Source: Amphibalanus amphitrite (taxonomy: Eukaryota; Arthropoda; Thecostraca; Balanomorpha; Balanidae). From it: a stretch of DNA of 64,000 nt. The stretch spans positions 1,178,001 to 1,242,000 of the forward strand of contig NW_024881535.1 in NCBI RefSeq assembly GCF_019059575.1, written 5' to 3'. Positions within the stretch are counted from its first letter, which is position 1, and each line of letters opens with the position of its first letter. The notes under the pieces are model-generated. The model saw only the letters and a list, made by a program, of their open reading frames with translations, did not search any database and had not been told where the DNA came from. This document shows positions 19,089 through 33,100 of this stretch, in pieces. Both the position numbers and the translations under genes were made by a program.

Positions 19089-22000
19089 CTAAATCTGCAG
19101 CAGCAGGGCGACTCCGGCCAGGACCCACTTGCTGGCCTTCTCCTTCGTTTTCAGGTTGAACGTCCAGACGAAGGTGGGTCCGCGCATCCGCGTCTTATAG
19201 ACGGGACACTCGTACACGTTCCGGGTGTCCTGCTTGTCCTGGGTCATGGCCTGGAACAGACAGTGCTGTCAGTCACCGAACAGCAGAGCGACACGCACAC
19301 TGATAATCTACAGAGGCTACGATGAACGACATAAGTGATAAGTCACAAAAAAACATTTATCCGTTTCCAGTTTCCATTTCGTAGTCATAACAGTTTTCCC
19401 GAAATTTATTGATCCAAACTCCCTCCCCTCCCTCCCCCCCCCAAAAAAATGTGTTGGCGTTTTTACCCTGAACTGTGTCTACGTTTCTACACCCACAAAC
19501 GTTTTCACCACAGCATGCGAGCCGGATGAGCATTTACCTTGATAAATATGACCGGCATCATGGGGTAGAGCTCCTTGAGCTTGGAGTCGACGATGGATCC
19601 GGCGCCCGTGTCCCAGCGGGCGCCCTCCATGAACAGACCGTGCACGTAGGCGCCCTCGCGGGGCGCCGAACTGCAGGAAGGGGGGGGGGGGGGCGGTCAT
19701 ACCGATACAGAGTTGTTAGGCCAGCTGAGACAGAATCATCGGCTGGTGGACACTGGACAATCAACTACACATGACGGAGTACATAATAACCGGGGCTAAA
19801 ACGACAAAACCACAACAATAAATTATGAACGTTGTTTTGATGTCATATTGTCAAAATATTCCCTACCCCCTAGTCTCGACCCCCTAGTCTCCCTAAAGTC
19901 TCACTCACTCACTCACTCACTCACTCACTCACTCACTCACTCACTCACTCACTCACTCACTCACTCACTCCCTTCCTCCTCCCCCAGCCACTCACGAGAA
20001 GTCCTCCTTGTTCTTCTTAGTGACGTCGCACTGCAGACACATTCTGTCCAGCGGCCACTCGTTCTTTCTGGCCGTGCTCTGCATGATAGCCGTGAGGAAC
20101 GACTGCGGGTTGAAGAAGCCCGCCAGCCACACAGAGGCCGGCAGCTGCAACACAGACACAAACAAGGGGTGTCACACAGGCCCGGCCGGTTGGCGTATTA
20201 TTATGCACACCGCAAGAACGTCTCGGTGTGAATCTAGGACTGCATACATACTTACCCTGCATGGGAACCTTGCATACAGTCATGAATATATTGCAAATCA
20301 ATCAATACCACTAAAACATGAACCACAGATAACAGTAGTATTAACAGTAGTACTACTGTTATCTGTGCATGAACAGAAAATCTTCATAACCCAGAGATCA
20401 AACACATAGCCCGCATCCTTCCATAAAGTCTCCATTCCACGACTACCGCACCTCACACCGTTCTCACTCCAGCCTCCCTCCTGCACCACATGCCCTCGCA
20501 CGCACCTGGAAATCCGAGGTCCAGTTCTCGAGCTCCCGGACCCTGAGCAGCAGATCCGAGTACCACACTGTCAGGCCGTGCATGGACGCGTAGGCGCGCT
20601 TGGTCCACGAGGCGGGCACCGTGTCCATGAACAGGGAGTTACTGAGGTCCTCCATCTCGGCAGTGATGGTCAGCTCGCCCTGGAACAGGTAAGAGACTTT
20701 GTGAGACGGACAGGCCGGGATCGAAGGACGAACGGGCCGACGGTGTTGACACAGGCCGAACGAGACGGCATGGCCGACACTAACGCGTGACAGAGAAGCC
20801 AGAAAAGGACCATGGAACTAAACGATTATCGCATGACGTATCGACGTACACGTCTCACAGACTTAAAACATATTCTGCTCACTGTAGGAAACACGCCATG
20901 TCAAGCCTTTGAGCCTACTAAAAGAGGTAAGGGATTCAAAGCCAAGACCCCCGGCTACGGGTAACATCACATCGATAAGGCCTCCACGATATGTCCCCAA
21001 CTGGACATACCCCGAGTGGGCCCACCTACCTTGAGCCCGAGGTCGAGCTCCTTCAGAGAACGTCGGATCTCCCCAGTCAACATGTTCATCCGCTCACACT
21101 CCTGAAAACAGCAACGAGAGCGTTAGGCCTTCGTCTCAGGACCACGACTTCAATAAACAGCGGCAGAAAAACACAAAGTAGGAGCGGGTAGAGATTCTCT
21201 ACCCGGCTTCTGTGTTTCTGAAACACCAAACTTATCAACAGGCATTCCGTCACCTGGCATTACTTGTAACAACGTTTCGTGCGTGGCTTATGCGAGGGAG
21301 TTTCGCGCACGCTATTCGCAGCTGCGACAGGAGCTAGGAGCTGGCTCTCACCTGGAATGCGACGACCACGTAGGGCGTGCGGTCCTCGACCTTGCCCATG
21401 ATCTCGGCCATGTTGAACTCGTCGGGCAGCTTGTCCACGATGTCGTCCAGGATCTGCTTCACCTGCAGCACATCCAGAAGGAGGGTGACGGGACTGTCCA
21501 GTAAGGAACTCGGAGCACTGGTGGGATAGGATCGGTGGCTCACGCTGATGATGACTAGATTAAATTGCACACAAGATAGTTAAGTGTTGAGCTAAATGTA
21601 CATCCTATATAGAAACGTATGCTTGTGAGCCTGAGTTACCCCTCCTCTTCCCTCCCCCTCCACCGGATTCCCACCTTTTCCTCTCGTGTGACGGTGACTC
21701 CGGCGCCTCCCCCCGAGTCGCGCGGCTGGAGCTCAAACACCGTCCGAAACAGGTTATCAGAGGTGGCCGTCAGAAATCCTGCCAAATCGCAGCGGACCGT
21801 CAGCGGTCAGACGGGAGAGATCAGCGCGTTAGGGAAGTTGGGGGCGGATTAAAGGGGAATATGTGGATGGGCAATCCTCGATCATTTGGATTTGGAGCTT
21901 GTGTACCCGCTACCCTTATTAGGGTGTCGGTTGCGGACATGCTGATCGTATAAGTTCGGGCCGTTTCACATGCAGCTGCATGCACCTCGCACTTTTAAGT

Positions 22001-24081
22001 AACATCTTAGCCTGCACTCCTTGTAAAATGTCTATGATTTCAACGTTCCAATGCCTTATTTAAGTAGGTGCGTACCGATTTCGGCGTTGGGGTGCAGTCC
22101 GTACAGGTAGGGCGACTCGGGCGGCAGATTCTCGTCAATATAGCCGTGGTAGCCCTTGAAGTCCGAGTTGGGCGGACTCGGGAAACCGGGAGCGAAGAAC
22201 AGGTCGCCTTCCAGCTGAAACATGGTGAAAGCGCCGGGTCAGCCGATGGCATTCACATATCAGCAGCAGCTGCGGTCGCCACTGAACGTAACAATGGGCC
22301 TAATACAAACTCGTCGGAGCTCCATCGCTGGCTAGACGATGTTGGAGCCATCCAGTCATGGAGTGTTGCCCGTCCATCACTAATCTACCAAACACTTCCC
22401 TTCCCGCCTCGGCTGTATAGCGTTAAGAGGACAGCCACCTTGACCTAGCGTGACCACCGCCCCTTAATTTCGCTCCCTGACAATCCTCCCCCCTCCCGCC
22501 AGGTCCGTACCTGATCAGGGTGCATGTAGACCTCCAGATAGGTCTTGCAGAGCCGTCGGTCCCAGTCGTCAGTGATGTGTCCTCCGTACATGATCTCCCC
22601 GAAGAGATACCGCAGGTCCTCCCACGGCACCTTGCTGTTGGCCTCCAGGTAGTTGTACAACACGTTGACGCTGATCGTCAGGTCGCCTGGGGGCAGAGGA
22701 AGCGGTACTCAGTGGGGGTAGTAATGTTGGTACATACTCAGGGAAACTTCTATTGGTAGCGTAAAATTATACGCGCATCTAATATCAGCCGCAGTGAGAG
22801 GCGGCGGCACGGCGGTCGGATTTGAGTCCTGCGGTGCAGTCTACGTTTCAGGCGTTCAGTAACTAACGCCATCTATGGACGAGATTGTCTAATCACTAAA
22901 CGGCACAAAACTGCGTAGTACGTGGCCTCGGGCATGCATGCTAGCCCAGCGGAAAACCTGAAACCCGCTGGCTGTAGGTTACATCCACCTCGATAAACAA
23001 GTCACGCTCATAACATTTAACAATCATCCGTTTGCTTATCCCAGACGATAAAATCACACAAACTAAGTAAAAAATAACTCGGTGCCAGCGCGGCCCCAGG
23101 CCGTCCGTAATCACCCACCGACGTTAAATGGATAGTTTCTGTTCCATCCCTGCGGTCCGAACTTCCTCCTCTCGGCCACCACGGCGTGGAAGTAGCACAG
23201 CGAGAACAGGATCGACTTGAACTCGGCCTCCTTGGAGCACATCTCCAGTGTGTCCTGTGAAAGGGGAGGGAGGGAGGAACCTGCATGTCAACCACAATGC
23301 ATGCTTTGACACTTCTCGCCGACAACAGTGCTTTATGTAGTTCATACTCAGCTGTGGACCACGACTCCAAGGAAGATCCACAATGTAAGAGTCTTGTCAG
23401 GCGGCGTTCACTTAGCACCACGACGGTAAATCACAATGACCTAGTAGGGCAGCCCCGGTTACAAAACAACAAAATGCGGTGGCTCAGCTGCGTATAAGTA
23501 TTCCCCTTACCTGGTTGAAGTTGTCCAGCGCCTTGTGCAAGTTGGCAAACATCCCAGTCGGCGGCTCGTTGGTGATCTTAATGGCCGACTCCAGAATACC
23601 CTGACAACACACAACACACCATCAGTAAACCATGGTCAACTGGAATTTAGATTGAATTACAACTGGTTGAAATGCTAGCAGGAGGATGGACCGTGGGCCG
23701 TAGCATATTCGACATATATCGTATCACGTTCTCATCACACAGAACAGATAATCAAAAATAGGCGGTACAGCTGGAGACATCAACTGACACGGCGACAATA
23801 CGACCATCGCGCGCCATCCGTCACCTGCGGTATGATGTGTGCGTCGGGCGTGGCGGCCGGCTCTGCCGACATGAACACGCGGTACTTTCTGTGTCCGTTC
23901 AGGCTGTTGGTCTCCATGCGCTTCTCCAGACGCGGGAGCCAGTTCTTCACCAGGTGGATGTTCTGTGGAAGCAAGAACAGTAAAGAAGGCGAAGTAATTA
24001 GTAATCTTACAGCCTAAGACATGGCTGGTCAATATTACCGTAGTCCATGATGCCCACGTCCAGTCCTCTCTCCTTGCTCGT

Positions 24082-24148
<67 letters not shown>

Positions 24149-27100
24149 TTCTCCCTCCCCTCTGACCTGCAGGATGACCCAGTGGCCGTGTTTGGCGGCC
24201 ACCTCCAGCGCCTCCTCAGCCACCACCTCCTGACCCTGGCCCAGCGATACGCTGTGGAAGTTGCGGTTGTCGAACGTGAACTTGAGCTTACGGCCGAGCT
24301 TCTCCACGTCCTGGGGGAGAGCGAGGAGCGTGTCAAACTTGTAACACGTCCAGCCCAAGCAGGGCACACGAACAAATGCAAGTAGCCAGCCGGAGTGATT
24401 AAGGTGAGCTTCAGGGGTCCCTCACCACCAAAACCATACAGGTCTCTGTCTCTCGTAATCTCCAGCCGTCGTTCGCATCCGATAGCCTTGCGAGCGATCC
24501 TAACCTTTGCACTACAATCCACGGTGCTATGATGGCTATACGGTCTCAGGGCATCACATCCTAGCCAGTGACAGCTCTTTAGACTGTAACCCGGTCAGTC
24601 AACGGCTGCCATCAGCAGCCCGTCTGCTTCTGCTCTTATGACCCAACCGTCCCCCACTGACACAATCCTACCTTCAGCGGGTCGACGCCGGGCGACAGAA
24701 TGAAGAAGATGGGTGTGGACGGCCCGGACTCCTCGAACGACTTGGCAAACTCCACGCTGCGGCCCTCGATGTACTTGAAGCCCAGACGCTCCTCGATGAA
24801 ACACCTGACGCAATGACGAGCGGGAAGAAAGAATAAAAGTCCACGACGTGTCACGCAACAAATCATTAGAACGATATTTCTGATTATCCAACCATCGAAG
24901 TCGCGACTGACTCGCAGAATGATGCTCCGCCCATGTAATCATGTAATGCATTCCACTCTTCAAACTTACCATCCTTCCACACAGATTAAACACCTGTGCA
25001 GGCCAAACACCCCACACCAGTCCGAGCCCCAGCCGTCTACCCGTTCCCTCCCTCCTCGCCATATCTCCCCACCTCACCTGACGGCGTACGTCATCCGATC
25101 GGGACGGAGCGCGCGCATCATACACAGACGCTGCAGCGCCGTTTTGTTCTTCCACTCCTGCGGGAACTTCTCCTTCTCGGGCAGCTCGGACTCACAGAAC
25201 TTCTTCCAGCGCTTCGCCGAGCCCTCGATGTCGCGGTCCAGGTTTCTAGCGCACACAGGATTGTCGAAATTATCAAAAAGATATCATATTTATTCTCAAC
25301 TCAGATAGCTCATTGCTTTTTCAGGCGACCACTCAAGACCTATAAATATTCCGGAAGGTCTCCATGAACAAAAACTAAACGAGCGCCCCCAGTATACCTA
25401 TTAGTTGCCCCGATTCTCGACAAACTACAGTGCGGAAACTCTCGCAGAATCATTAGACTATCAGACATCAGCGGGCAATCGCGGTCGCGTTACTGACTTG
25501 AACTCATCCATGCTGCTCAGCGACTTGATGGCGCCCCAGAGCACGTTGGTGAGGAAGTCCACGGGCGACGTGACGTTCGGCGTGATGGGGAACCGCAGCA
25601 GAAAGTCCAGCTCCGGGAACTGGATCTCCTTACTCGTCAGCAGAATCTGAGAAGGGAAGAACAGGGCAACGAGTCAGCGGGAGACGTTAATGTCGGTAAA
25701 TATTCGCAAATCACGCAGTATGAGGTGATAAGCTGTGCTTTTTGCGGTTGTAGCATTCTGCAAGGCAGTCGGGTTCACACATTTTTTAAAAAGAAAATAG
25801 CATAGGAGCTTTACGTCGTAACCTAAACATGCTCCTAATAAAAGGCCAGGTCAGCGCCAGCACACCAAGCCATCCCTCCAGCACTTGAGACCACAGCTTA
25901 TAACTCGCCTGGAAAGCCATCTGTGCGGTGAAGATGAGCTTGTCGCACTCGAAGAGGCCGCGTGTCGTGTACATGAAGACGCTGTAGGTGACGCTGTCGA
26001 TGAGGTTCTCCACGCGGTCCTTGACCTCCTCGGCCGGCACGGCGTCTGTCATCGCCTTGTGGAACACCACGCTGAACGCCTGCACATCGAAGGGGCGGAT
26101 AGGTCAGACACCAGTCAATGGAAATTGCAGCCACAGAAAGGGAACTGCTCGAAACCCCGAAGTTAATGTTGGAGATTGCATGCAAAAATAGTGTCAGAAA
26201 AACTTAGATTACCTGCAGTCTTTGCTGCAAAGAATAGGGACTGGTGTATTGCACTGCACCACCAGTTAAATCCCAGGACATATTTTATGATCGCGCTCGA
26301 TGCGTAACGAAACTAAAGGTATTATTACTGTTAGCCACCTTCCAACACACTCGATTGTTCCCATAACACCACAAGTTGTTCGCGCAGCATCGCCCTCCCA
26401 TACCTTGAGCGAGAACTGGTAGATGGGGTTGATTTTGTGCAGGTCGTTGAGGATAAAGTAGAGCAGCGAGGCGCGTGTGGCCGCCGGCCGGTACAGCTCA
26501 CGGGCCTCGTCAATCTTGATGGACGTCTCACGGCCCTCTATCACCTGCAGCGAGACGGAACGGCTCGGGGTCATAGATCTGTCAAATGCACGGCTAGCAT
26601 CAGGATGTAAGTCTGGACTAATCCAGCATATTTTTAAGCCTTGCCGTGATTTAAACATGACAGCCGTAGGGTCCATTTTTCGCAAACTACGTTAACCCGC
26701 GCCCCGCTGGGGGTCCTGGATTTCCACGCCCTGCTAGGGGGGGGGGGTGTTTGAACACCCCCCCCTTGTAACTCGGCTCCTGGGCCACGTAGCGATACGC
26801 GGAAGGCGGCGTTCGAAAGAGCGTCAAAAATAATGACGAAATCACTTCGGTCAAATTTTTGGTCAGGTCAAAGGTCAGGTCACTAGAGGTCATTGAAGGC
26901 AAAATTTCGCCAATTTCCAGGTCCAATGTCGAAAATTTCCAAGAAGCAAACGCATAACTCGGGAACCAATAGAGCTACAGCGCCGTGGAAAAGCGCATTC
27001 GATAGCCCTATTAACGCCCTTTCTGAGTAATTGTCTCAGATTTGACCTAACGTCAACGGTTTTGCCTGCAGGGGGCAAAAACTGCAAAAATAGCCGATTT

Positions 27101-30100
27101 TTTTCGGAAACAGTTTTTCTGCAATAACTTTTGACCCAAGCCTTGTACGAGCTTACTTTCACCAGCATCGTGTTCCTCTCGTCAAGACGCATCGAATGAA
27201 CTATAACTTGACCTTGAAAGGTCAACTTGAAAATTTGACCTCAGAAAATTTGACCTCAGGTCAAGGTCATGACCTGACCGGAAAGGGTCATGTTGCATAT
27301 CAGTCGATCCGTATCGTCGTATCGTCGAGCTGAACACATCTAAGGCGTTTTTATCGCTCTAGCATGCCTCTATCAAAAGTTATTTGCGAAAAACTGTTAA
27401 ATACCATTCGTGACCTAAGATGACCTCAGGGCATAAACAAGGGTCACGGACACCATTTTCATGTTCAGTGTGTCTAAACCACTTGTAATTCAGTGTTTGG
27501 GAGTGTTTATAATGTCTTTCATCCAAAAGAGGCGCATTTCAATTTTCTCCCATTGACTTATAATGGGGAGGTCGCAAAATTGACCTGACCTTAGGTCATC
27601 GATATCAAAATTCTGAGATATACGTTTTGTACATGCTATTGCTCTTAGCAATCGCTGAAAGTTTCAAAGTGATCGGTCACTCGGTGTAGCTAGGACAGAC
27701 ATTGAAACTTTTTATGAGGTGAGGTCATTTCAAGTGACCTGGTGACCTGACCTTGAATGACCTTGGTCTGAAATTTTCACAACATGTATAGAATTGATGT
27801 ATGATAAGGTGTACCAAAAACGGCGGCGCTCCGCGCCGCCGTTTTTGAGATATTCGTGAAAAACCACAAGGAGGGGTGTTCAAACACCCCCCCAGCAGGG
27901 CGCGGGTTAAAGTACCAGTTTCTTTGTTTGCGCATCTACACATTAACCAGGACCAGGAGTCTTTGGTCCTACATTCGTCATACCTTAGCTGATTTCTTCA
28001 TATTTCCCTCTCCCTCTCCGAATATCGTCGCCGCTATAGTGTCCGCGCCAGACTGACCTTATCCTGGACCTCGGCGGCGGTGGCCTTGGTGTACTCAAGG
28101 TTCTCCACCAGCTCCGTGTCTCCCAGGAAGTTACCGCCCGCAGACGACAGGCGAGACAGCAGGTTGTCCTCCAGCTTCTTCAGCAGGATCTTGAACTCGT
28201 TCTGCTGCTTCGTCAGGTTGTACTGAAAGAAAAGGCAGGCGCAATGGTTTATGAACGTTCGACTTTATTTTGGAGGTCGGGTCGCAAACACAGGTTTCAT
28301 GGATTTGTGACTGGGTATACTCGGCTAAAGCACCTCAGAGCCTTCACTGCTTTCCTCTCGACAAAGGTGAGGTTTTTTAAGGTTTTCCTAAAGGTTTTCT
28401 AATGGTGAGGAGTTCTCGACAAAATAGGGTCGAGAATTCTCGTATCTTGAATTCTGGTATCGAGAATTCTTCACCATTATGTGGGTCCGTTATGGCTATG
28501 AAAAAAAAAAATCCAAACGGTTATTAACTACCTCGGCATACAATCTTTCTATCCACCAGCTTCGTCCCTCTCTCTCCCCATCTGCCTCCCTGGCCTCCCC
28601 TCTCCCCCTCTCTCCTCTCTTTTTTCCTCTCTCGCTCCCGTGCCGCACCTTTTGTTCCTCGAGGTCGGGCCGCTCTGCCTTGACCACCTCAGCCAGCAGC
28701 TGGTCCTCCAGGCCGTCCCGCGTCACGGTGAAGTTGATCAGCGTCGTCTGCGCCTGCATCTCGGGCTTGTAGTGCGGGTTGGCCAGCTTGGTGTGCAGGA
28801 TCAGACGGAAGTTGGGACTGTACTCCACCTCCTTGTCGCCCAGCTTGATCGCTCTGAAAGGACAGGGGCGACAACGTAATGCAAATTATAATTAATTGAC
28901 TGACATGATAGTTCCACTGGCAAAAGGAAGAAAATCTTTCGAGAGTATCCGTTTAATTCTTTCGAAAAAACGAATATTTCCACAATAATAGCGAAATTAC
29001 TTCCAGAGTAACATCTTAAAACTCCTTACAAAAGCTGCAACAGTGTTCTTCCTAGCCCCGTCGTAAGTTTGCATCCAATCTTCCATTACCATCCAAGCCC
29101 CCTCCTCCCACTGACTCTCCTCAAAAGCACCCGTCCACAACTCTGACTAACTCCAAGTCACCCATCTCCCTCCCACTTCTCACTCACGTCCCCTTCCTGA
29201 TGAGGTTCCTGGCCAGCAGAGGGTCCAGCACGGGGTCGACCGACTCGCCAATGTTCTCAATGAGTACCACCGATCCGCCGGAGATGGCCTGTTCGACAAC
29301 GTCCATATAGCCGCGCTGGCCCAGTCGGATCACCTGCAGGTCGGCGCCGTAACGCGTCTTGATCCACTTGATGCCCTGCAGCTGTGGGGGGAGGAGAGGG
29401 AGGAATGGTAAACGGTGGAAGGCGGACAGGGCCCTAGTGTGGATACCAAGATGGCACGGACACGGGGTATGTATGTACCTAAAACGAGAGTTTAACAGAG
29501 GAGAGGTTAGTCATCCACGGGTTTCCACGAATTCTGAATACCTAGCGATCAACCAAACGCTTTCTCCAGATACTCCATTGGATAGATCAACGAAAAAAAA
29601 AAAATTATTGACCTGCCACCGATTCTCCATACCTAATTATCTGGACACACCCTGAGCTTTTCTTCCGATACCTCCCTACATTGTGTGAACCCACCTGAAT
29701 GCATCCCACCGTCAGTATATAGTCACGTTCTGGGGTCGGTCCTCATGTGCGGGCCGATCACGACCTTTGCTCGTGTCGGTCCCTACCTGCGGGTCGATCA
29801 TGACCTTTTCTCGAGTCGTCCCCTTACCTGCGGGTCGATCATGAGCGGCCATCGGTCCGAGTTGGTCAGTATGGTGGCGTTCTCGGCCGACATCCGGTCG
29901 TTGGGCAGACCCTCGTTATTCCAGGTAGCTATCTGAGCCTCGTCCGTCAGTAGCGACAGAGGGTCCAGCTCCGGAGTGGTGGCGATCTGGGACAGACAGA
30001 GACGGGTAGAGAGGTCAGATTGTGGGTATACACGGCTGGTAGCCTAGGTGGAGACAGGAGAGGCCAAAGAGTGGTGGGGAGGCCAAAGCGTATAAAATAT

Positions 30101-33100
30101 AGCACCAGAAGTATTCTGAGAAAGACAGTCTTCCGCGATGGGACGAGTCGCGGGACGTTTATGTTGACTAGAAGAAAAAATTACCCCACAAACTTTACCG
30201 GCATAGTTTCTCGCCACGACTTCCGCTGACCCAAGTCTAACCTAGCGATGACACGTTACCTCGAGTTTGTTGATGCGCGGGAACCACATTTTGTCGAGCA
30301 GCTCGGTGCGGTACTGTTTGGTGAAGCAGCCCACGTACGAGATGAAGGCCGTCACCAGCAGCACGTCGCCGGGAATGGTCGTCTCCTGCTCACGGAACCT
30401 GGCCGAGGGAGCGAGGGGAGGTCGGTAGTCGCGGGCCGGCAGCAAGAGTCGGAAACAAGGCCGTGAAACCGAGTTTGAATATCAACTGGCTCGGGGCTCC
30501 GCTTGATAAGTTGGATTTTGTTCATGCACAGCGGATATTAACACGCGCACTGCAGCGGGTCTGAGCCGAACACGAACTGCAGGGGGGGGGTTGAAAACAA
30601 CCCCCCCTGAGATCTCGAAAACGGTGTAACGTAGCGACAAACGGTAAACGGCGTTAGATAGGTGGAGATGTTATTTAGAGGAAATACTAGGTCATTTTTG
30701 TCTCAGGTCAAAAGCGAGGTCACCAGAGGTCACCGAAGACAAAATGTTACGATTTTCACAACAGGAATTTCGCGGTAGTTTTTCTTGAATAATTTGTCTT
30801 GCACACAAGATACAGGATCGATTCGAACGCCATCGTTCTTAGAAAAACACGATAAACGTCAAACGGAGTCTCTATCTCTATTCAATCTCAAGTTATTGAA
30901 GAAAAACCGCTGGTGACCTCAGGTGACCTAAGATGATCTGGAGATCACCTTCCAAAGGTCACAAGTGATATGTTTCGGTGAAATCACCAACAGGGAACTG
31001 TAATACTATGATCCTGAGCGTATTGAAGTCATAGGATGGCATTCAGAGTAAGTTGAAATTTCTCCCATTGACTTATAATGGGCCGGTCGCAAAAATGACC
31101 TGACCTTAGGTCATCGATATAAAAATTCCGAGATATACAAGTTGTAGCTCGTGATGACTTTACTATTTCCTGAGGGTTTCAAGATCATATCTCAACAACT
31201 GTTGGCTTGGTGGGATTGCAAACTTCGAAATTTACGTTTCGAGGTAGGGTCACTTGACCTGACCTGGTGACCTGACCATAGGTCACCTGGGGTCAAAAAT
31301 TATACTCAAGGTGTGCAAAAGTTGGGAGAACAGGTATGAAAAATTTGGCGGCGCGCAACGGCGCGATTTGCGAAAAATCACAGGAGGGGGTTGAAAACAC
31401 CCCCCCCCCCCCTGCAGTGCCCGTGTTAAGAAATCGTCAATTCAATAGCGTGTTTCGTTGAAAACACTTTCTCCTCGCCTAACTGCAGCCACAATTAATG
31501 CACGCTGATGGTCGTCTCCGAAACATAACGCACTAGTAACACATTCGGATACCACGCAGGAGCTGCCGCATTCTGTATCTTCACCACACGACCTACAAGA
31601 GCGAACCCTTCCTTTCTAAAACTGACACCACCCTTCTAAAAATCCAAAATCGTGCGAACCCTCATCTCACCACCACGACCACTCACTTGGCGACGCTCTC
31701 TGCCCATCGGACGTTCTCGGAGGCCAGACCGCCCACCAGCCGGTTGGCCAGGTCAATGACGTACGCCGTGGCGTCGGCCTCCTTCTGACACTTGATCTTG
31801 TCCGAGGTGGCCTCCTCAAAGTCGGCAGTCAGCTTGCCCAGCGTCTCCTCCAGGGCCTGGAAGGGAAGTGGGAGAGGGGTAGGGTATAATGGAGAGCGAA
31901 ATGTTAGACGAAAGAGCCAGACATATATTTTCGTTACGTTGCTTGTCTCCTGGTGACACCATGTTATCAGAACGGTCTGGACTCTGGTGAATGGTGAAAA
32001 ACGGACGCAGTTAATAAAAAGCAAACTTTGACTTATCAAACATTGGATTTCAAACGAGATGAGATTCAGTGACGAACAACTTCACACTTCCGAAATAGAC
32101 GAGACTGAGTCACGCAGCAACCAAATTCAACCAAACGATACATTCGACACCCGGGCGCTTTCTGACCCCCGGGCCGGCCCCTCCCCAACTGACCATGACT
32201 CTGTCCTTGATCTGTGCCAGCTTCTCCTGGGCGGCCGCCAGCTCGGCGTTGGCCGCCTCCAGAGCCAGTCGCTTGGGCTCCACCTCGCAGTACACCTCGT
32301 AGAACTTGATGATGTTGATCACCCAGGCGCACAGACCTAGGCGAAGGGCGGGGAGGGAAAGGTTGTCAATCACGCGTTGGAACCAGATAGTTGCGGAAAC
32401 CACAAAGCTGAAATATGCGTACTGCTTAATTCTGTTTAAAGTTAATTCCTCCCGCCCCTCTTGCTCAGTCCCCATAACCTGTCCTTAATGCTCTCCTCAT
32501 TATCTTCCTTTTTTTGCTCGGCTGCTCGTCCCAAATCATCTGCAGCTCTCCAGTCAGTCCTCCTTAGTATTTTTCCTCTAATGGTCGTTGACCCTACTCG
32601 GTCGTCTTACCCAAAAATCAGTCACATCCCTAAACGTCCTTACTCTTCCAGCCCTTCCCTAGTCTTTTTCAGTTATCCACTCCCGTCTCCAATCCTGCCT
32701 TTCTTCTCATATCCCCTGCCCCTCCCTAACCACCCCCCCCCCCCACTTCCTTCTCCTCCCCCTCCTAAGCTCAGCACTATACCGGCGGCGGCCAGCGACT
32801 TGGAGCGTATGAAGTCGGCGTTGAACTGCGGGTCGGCCAGGTACGGCCTGATGGCCTTCAGACACTCGGCGTGGATGTTCTCCTTGTCGTACGTCTTCAG
32901 CTCGTCCAGGAAGCTGTCCACCTTCGCCATCATCACCTGGAGGGGGTCGCAGGGTAAGGACAGGGGAGAACAGGGTGAACGCTTGTGTCGTTGGTGTCGC
33001 GAATGCCGTAAAATGTGTCGGGTGTCATACACGCCAATGTGATTTGAGAGCCGACAGCAGCGGTTAATCCACGAATGGCTTTATTCTACAAAAAGCATGG

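Larger units (their letters stand above)
19089..22214 (-). other. Dynein exons: C-terminal domain
   Basis: Exons 22076-22214, 21675-21778, 21352-21462, 21030-21101, 20506-20679, 19996-20144, 19538-19670, 19089-19250 (stop). Markers: [68 protein letters not shown] and [17 protein letters not shown]. Confidence 0.94.
28058..30398 (-). other. Dynein exons: AAA5
   Basis: Exons 30260-30398, 29828-29986, 29188-29381, 28649-28853, 28058-28222. Markers: [70 protein letters not shown] and [18 protein letters not shown]. Confidence 0.94.

Noticed and set aside
19848..20231. Frame rich in SLTHSLTH repeats
   Set aside because: Product of the (CTCA)n microsatellite; the real coding sequence here is the dynein exon on the minus strand.
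24007..24522. Frames with Arg-Glu or Ser-Leu repeats
   Set aside because: Made by the (CT)n tract; only 24167-24310 (-) is a dynein exon.
32461..33042. Plus-strand Pro/Ser-rich frame
   Set aside because: Pyrimidine-rich intron read on the antisense strand of a real dynein exon (32783-32936).
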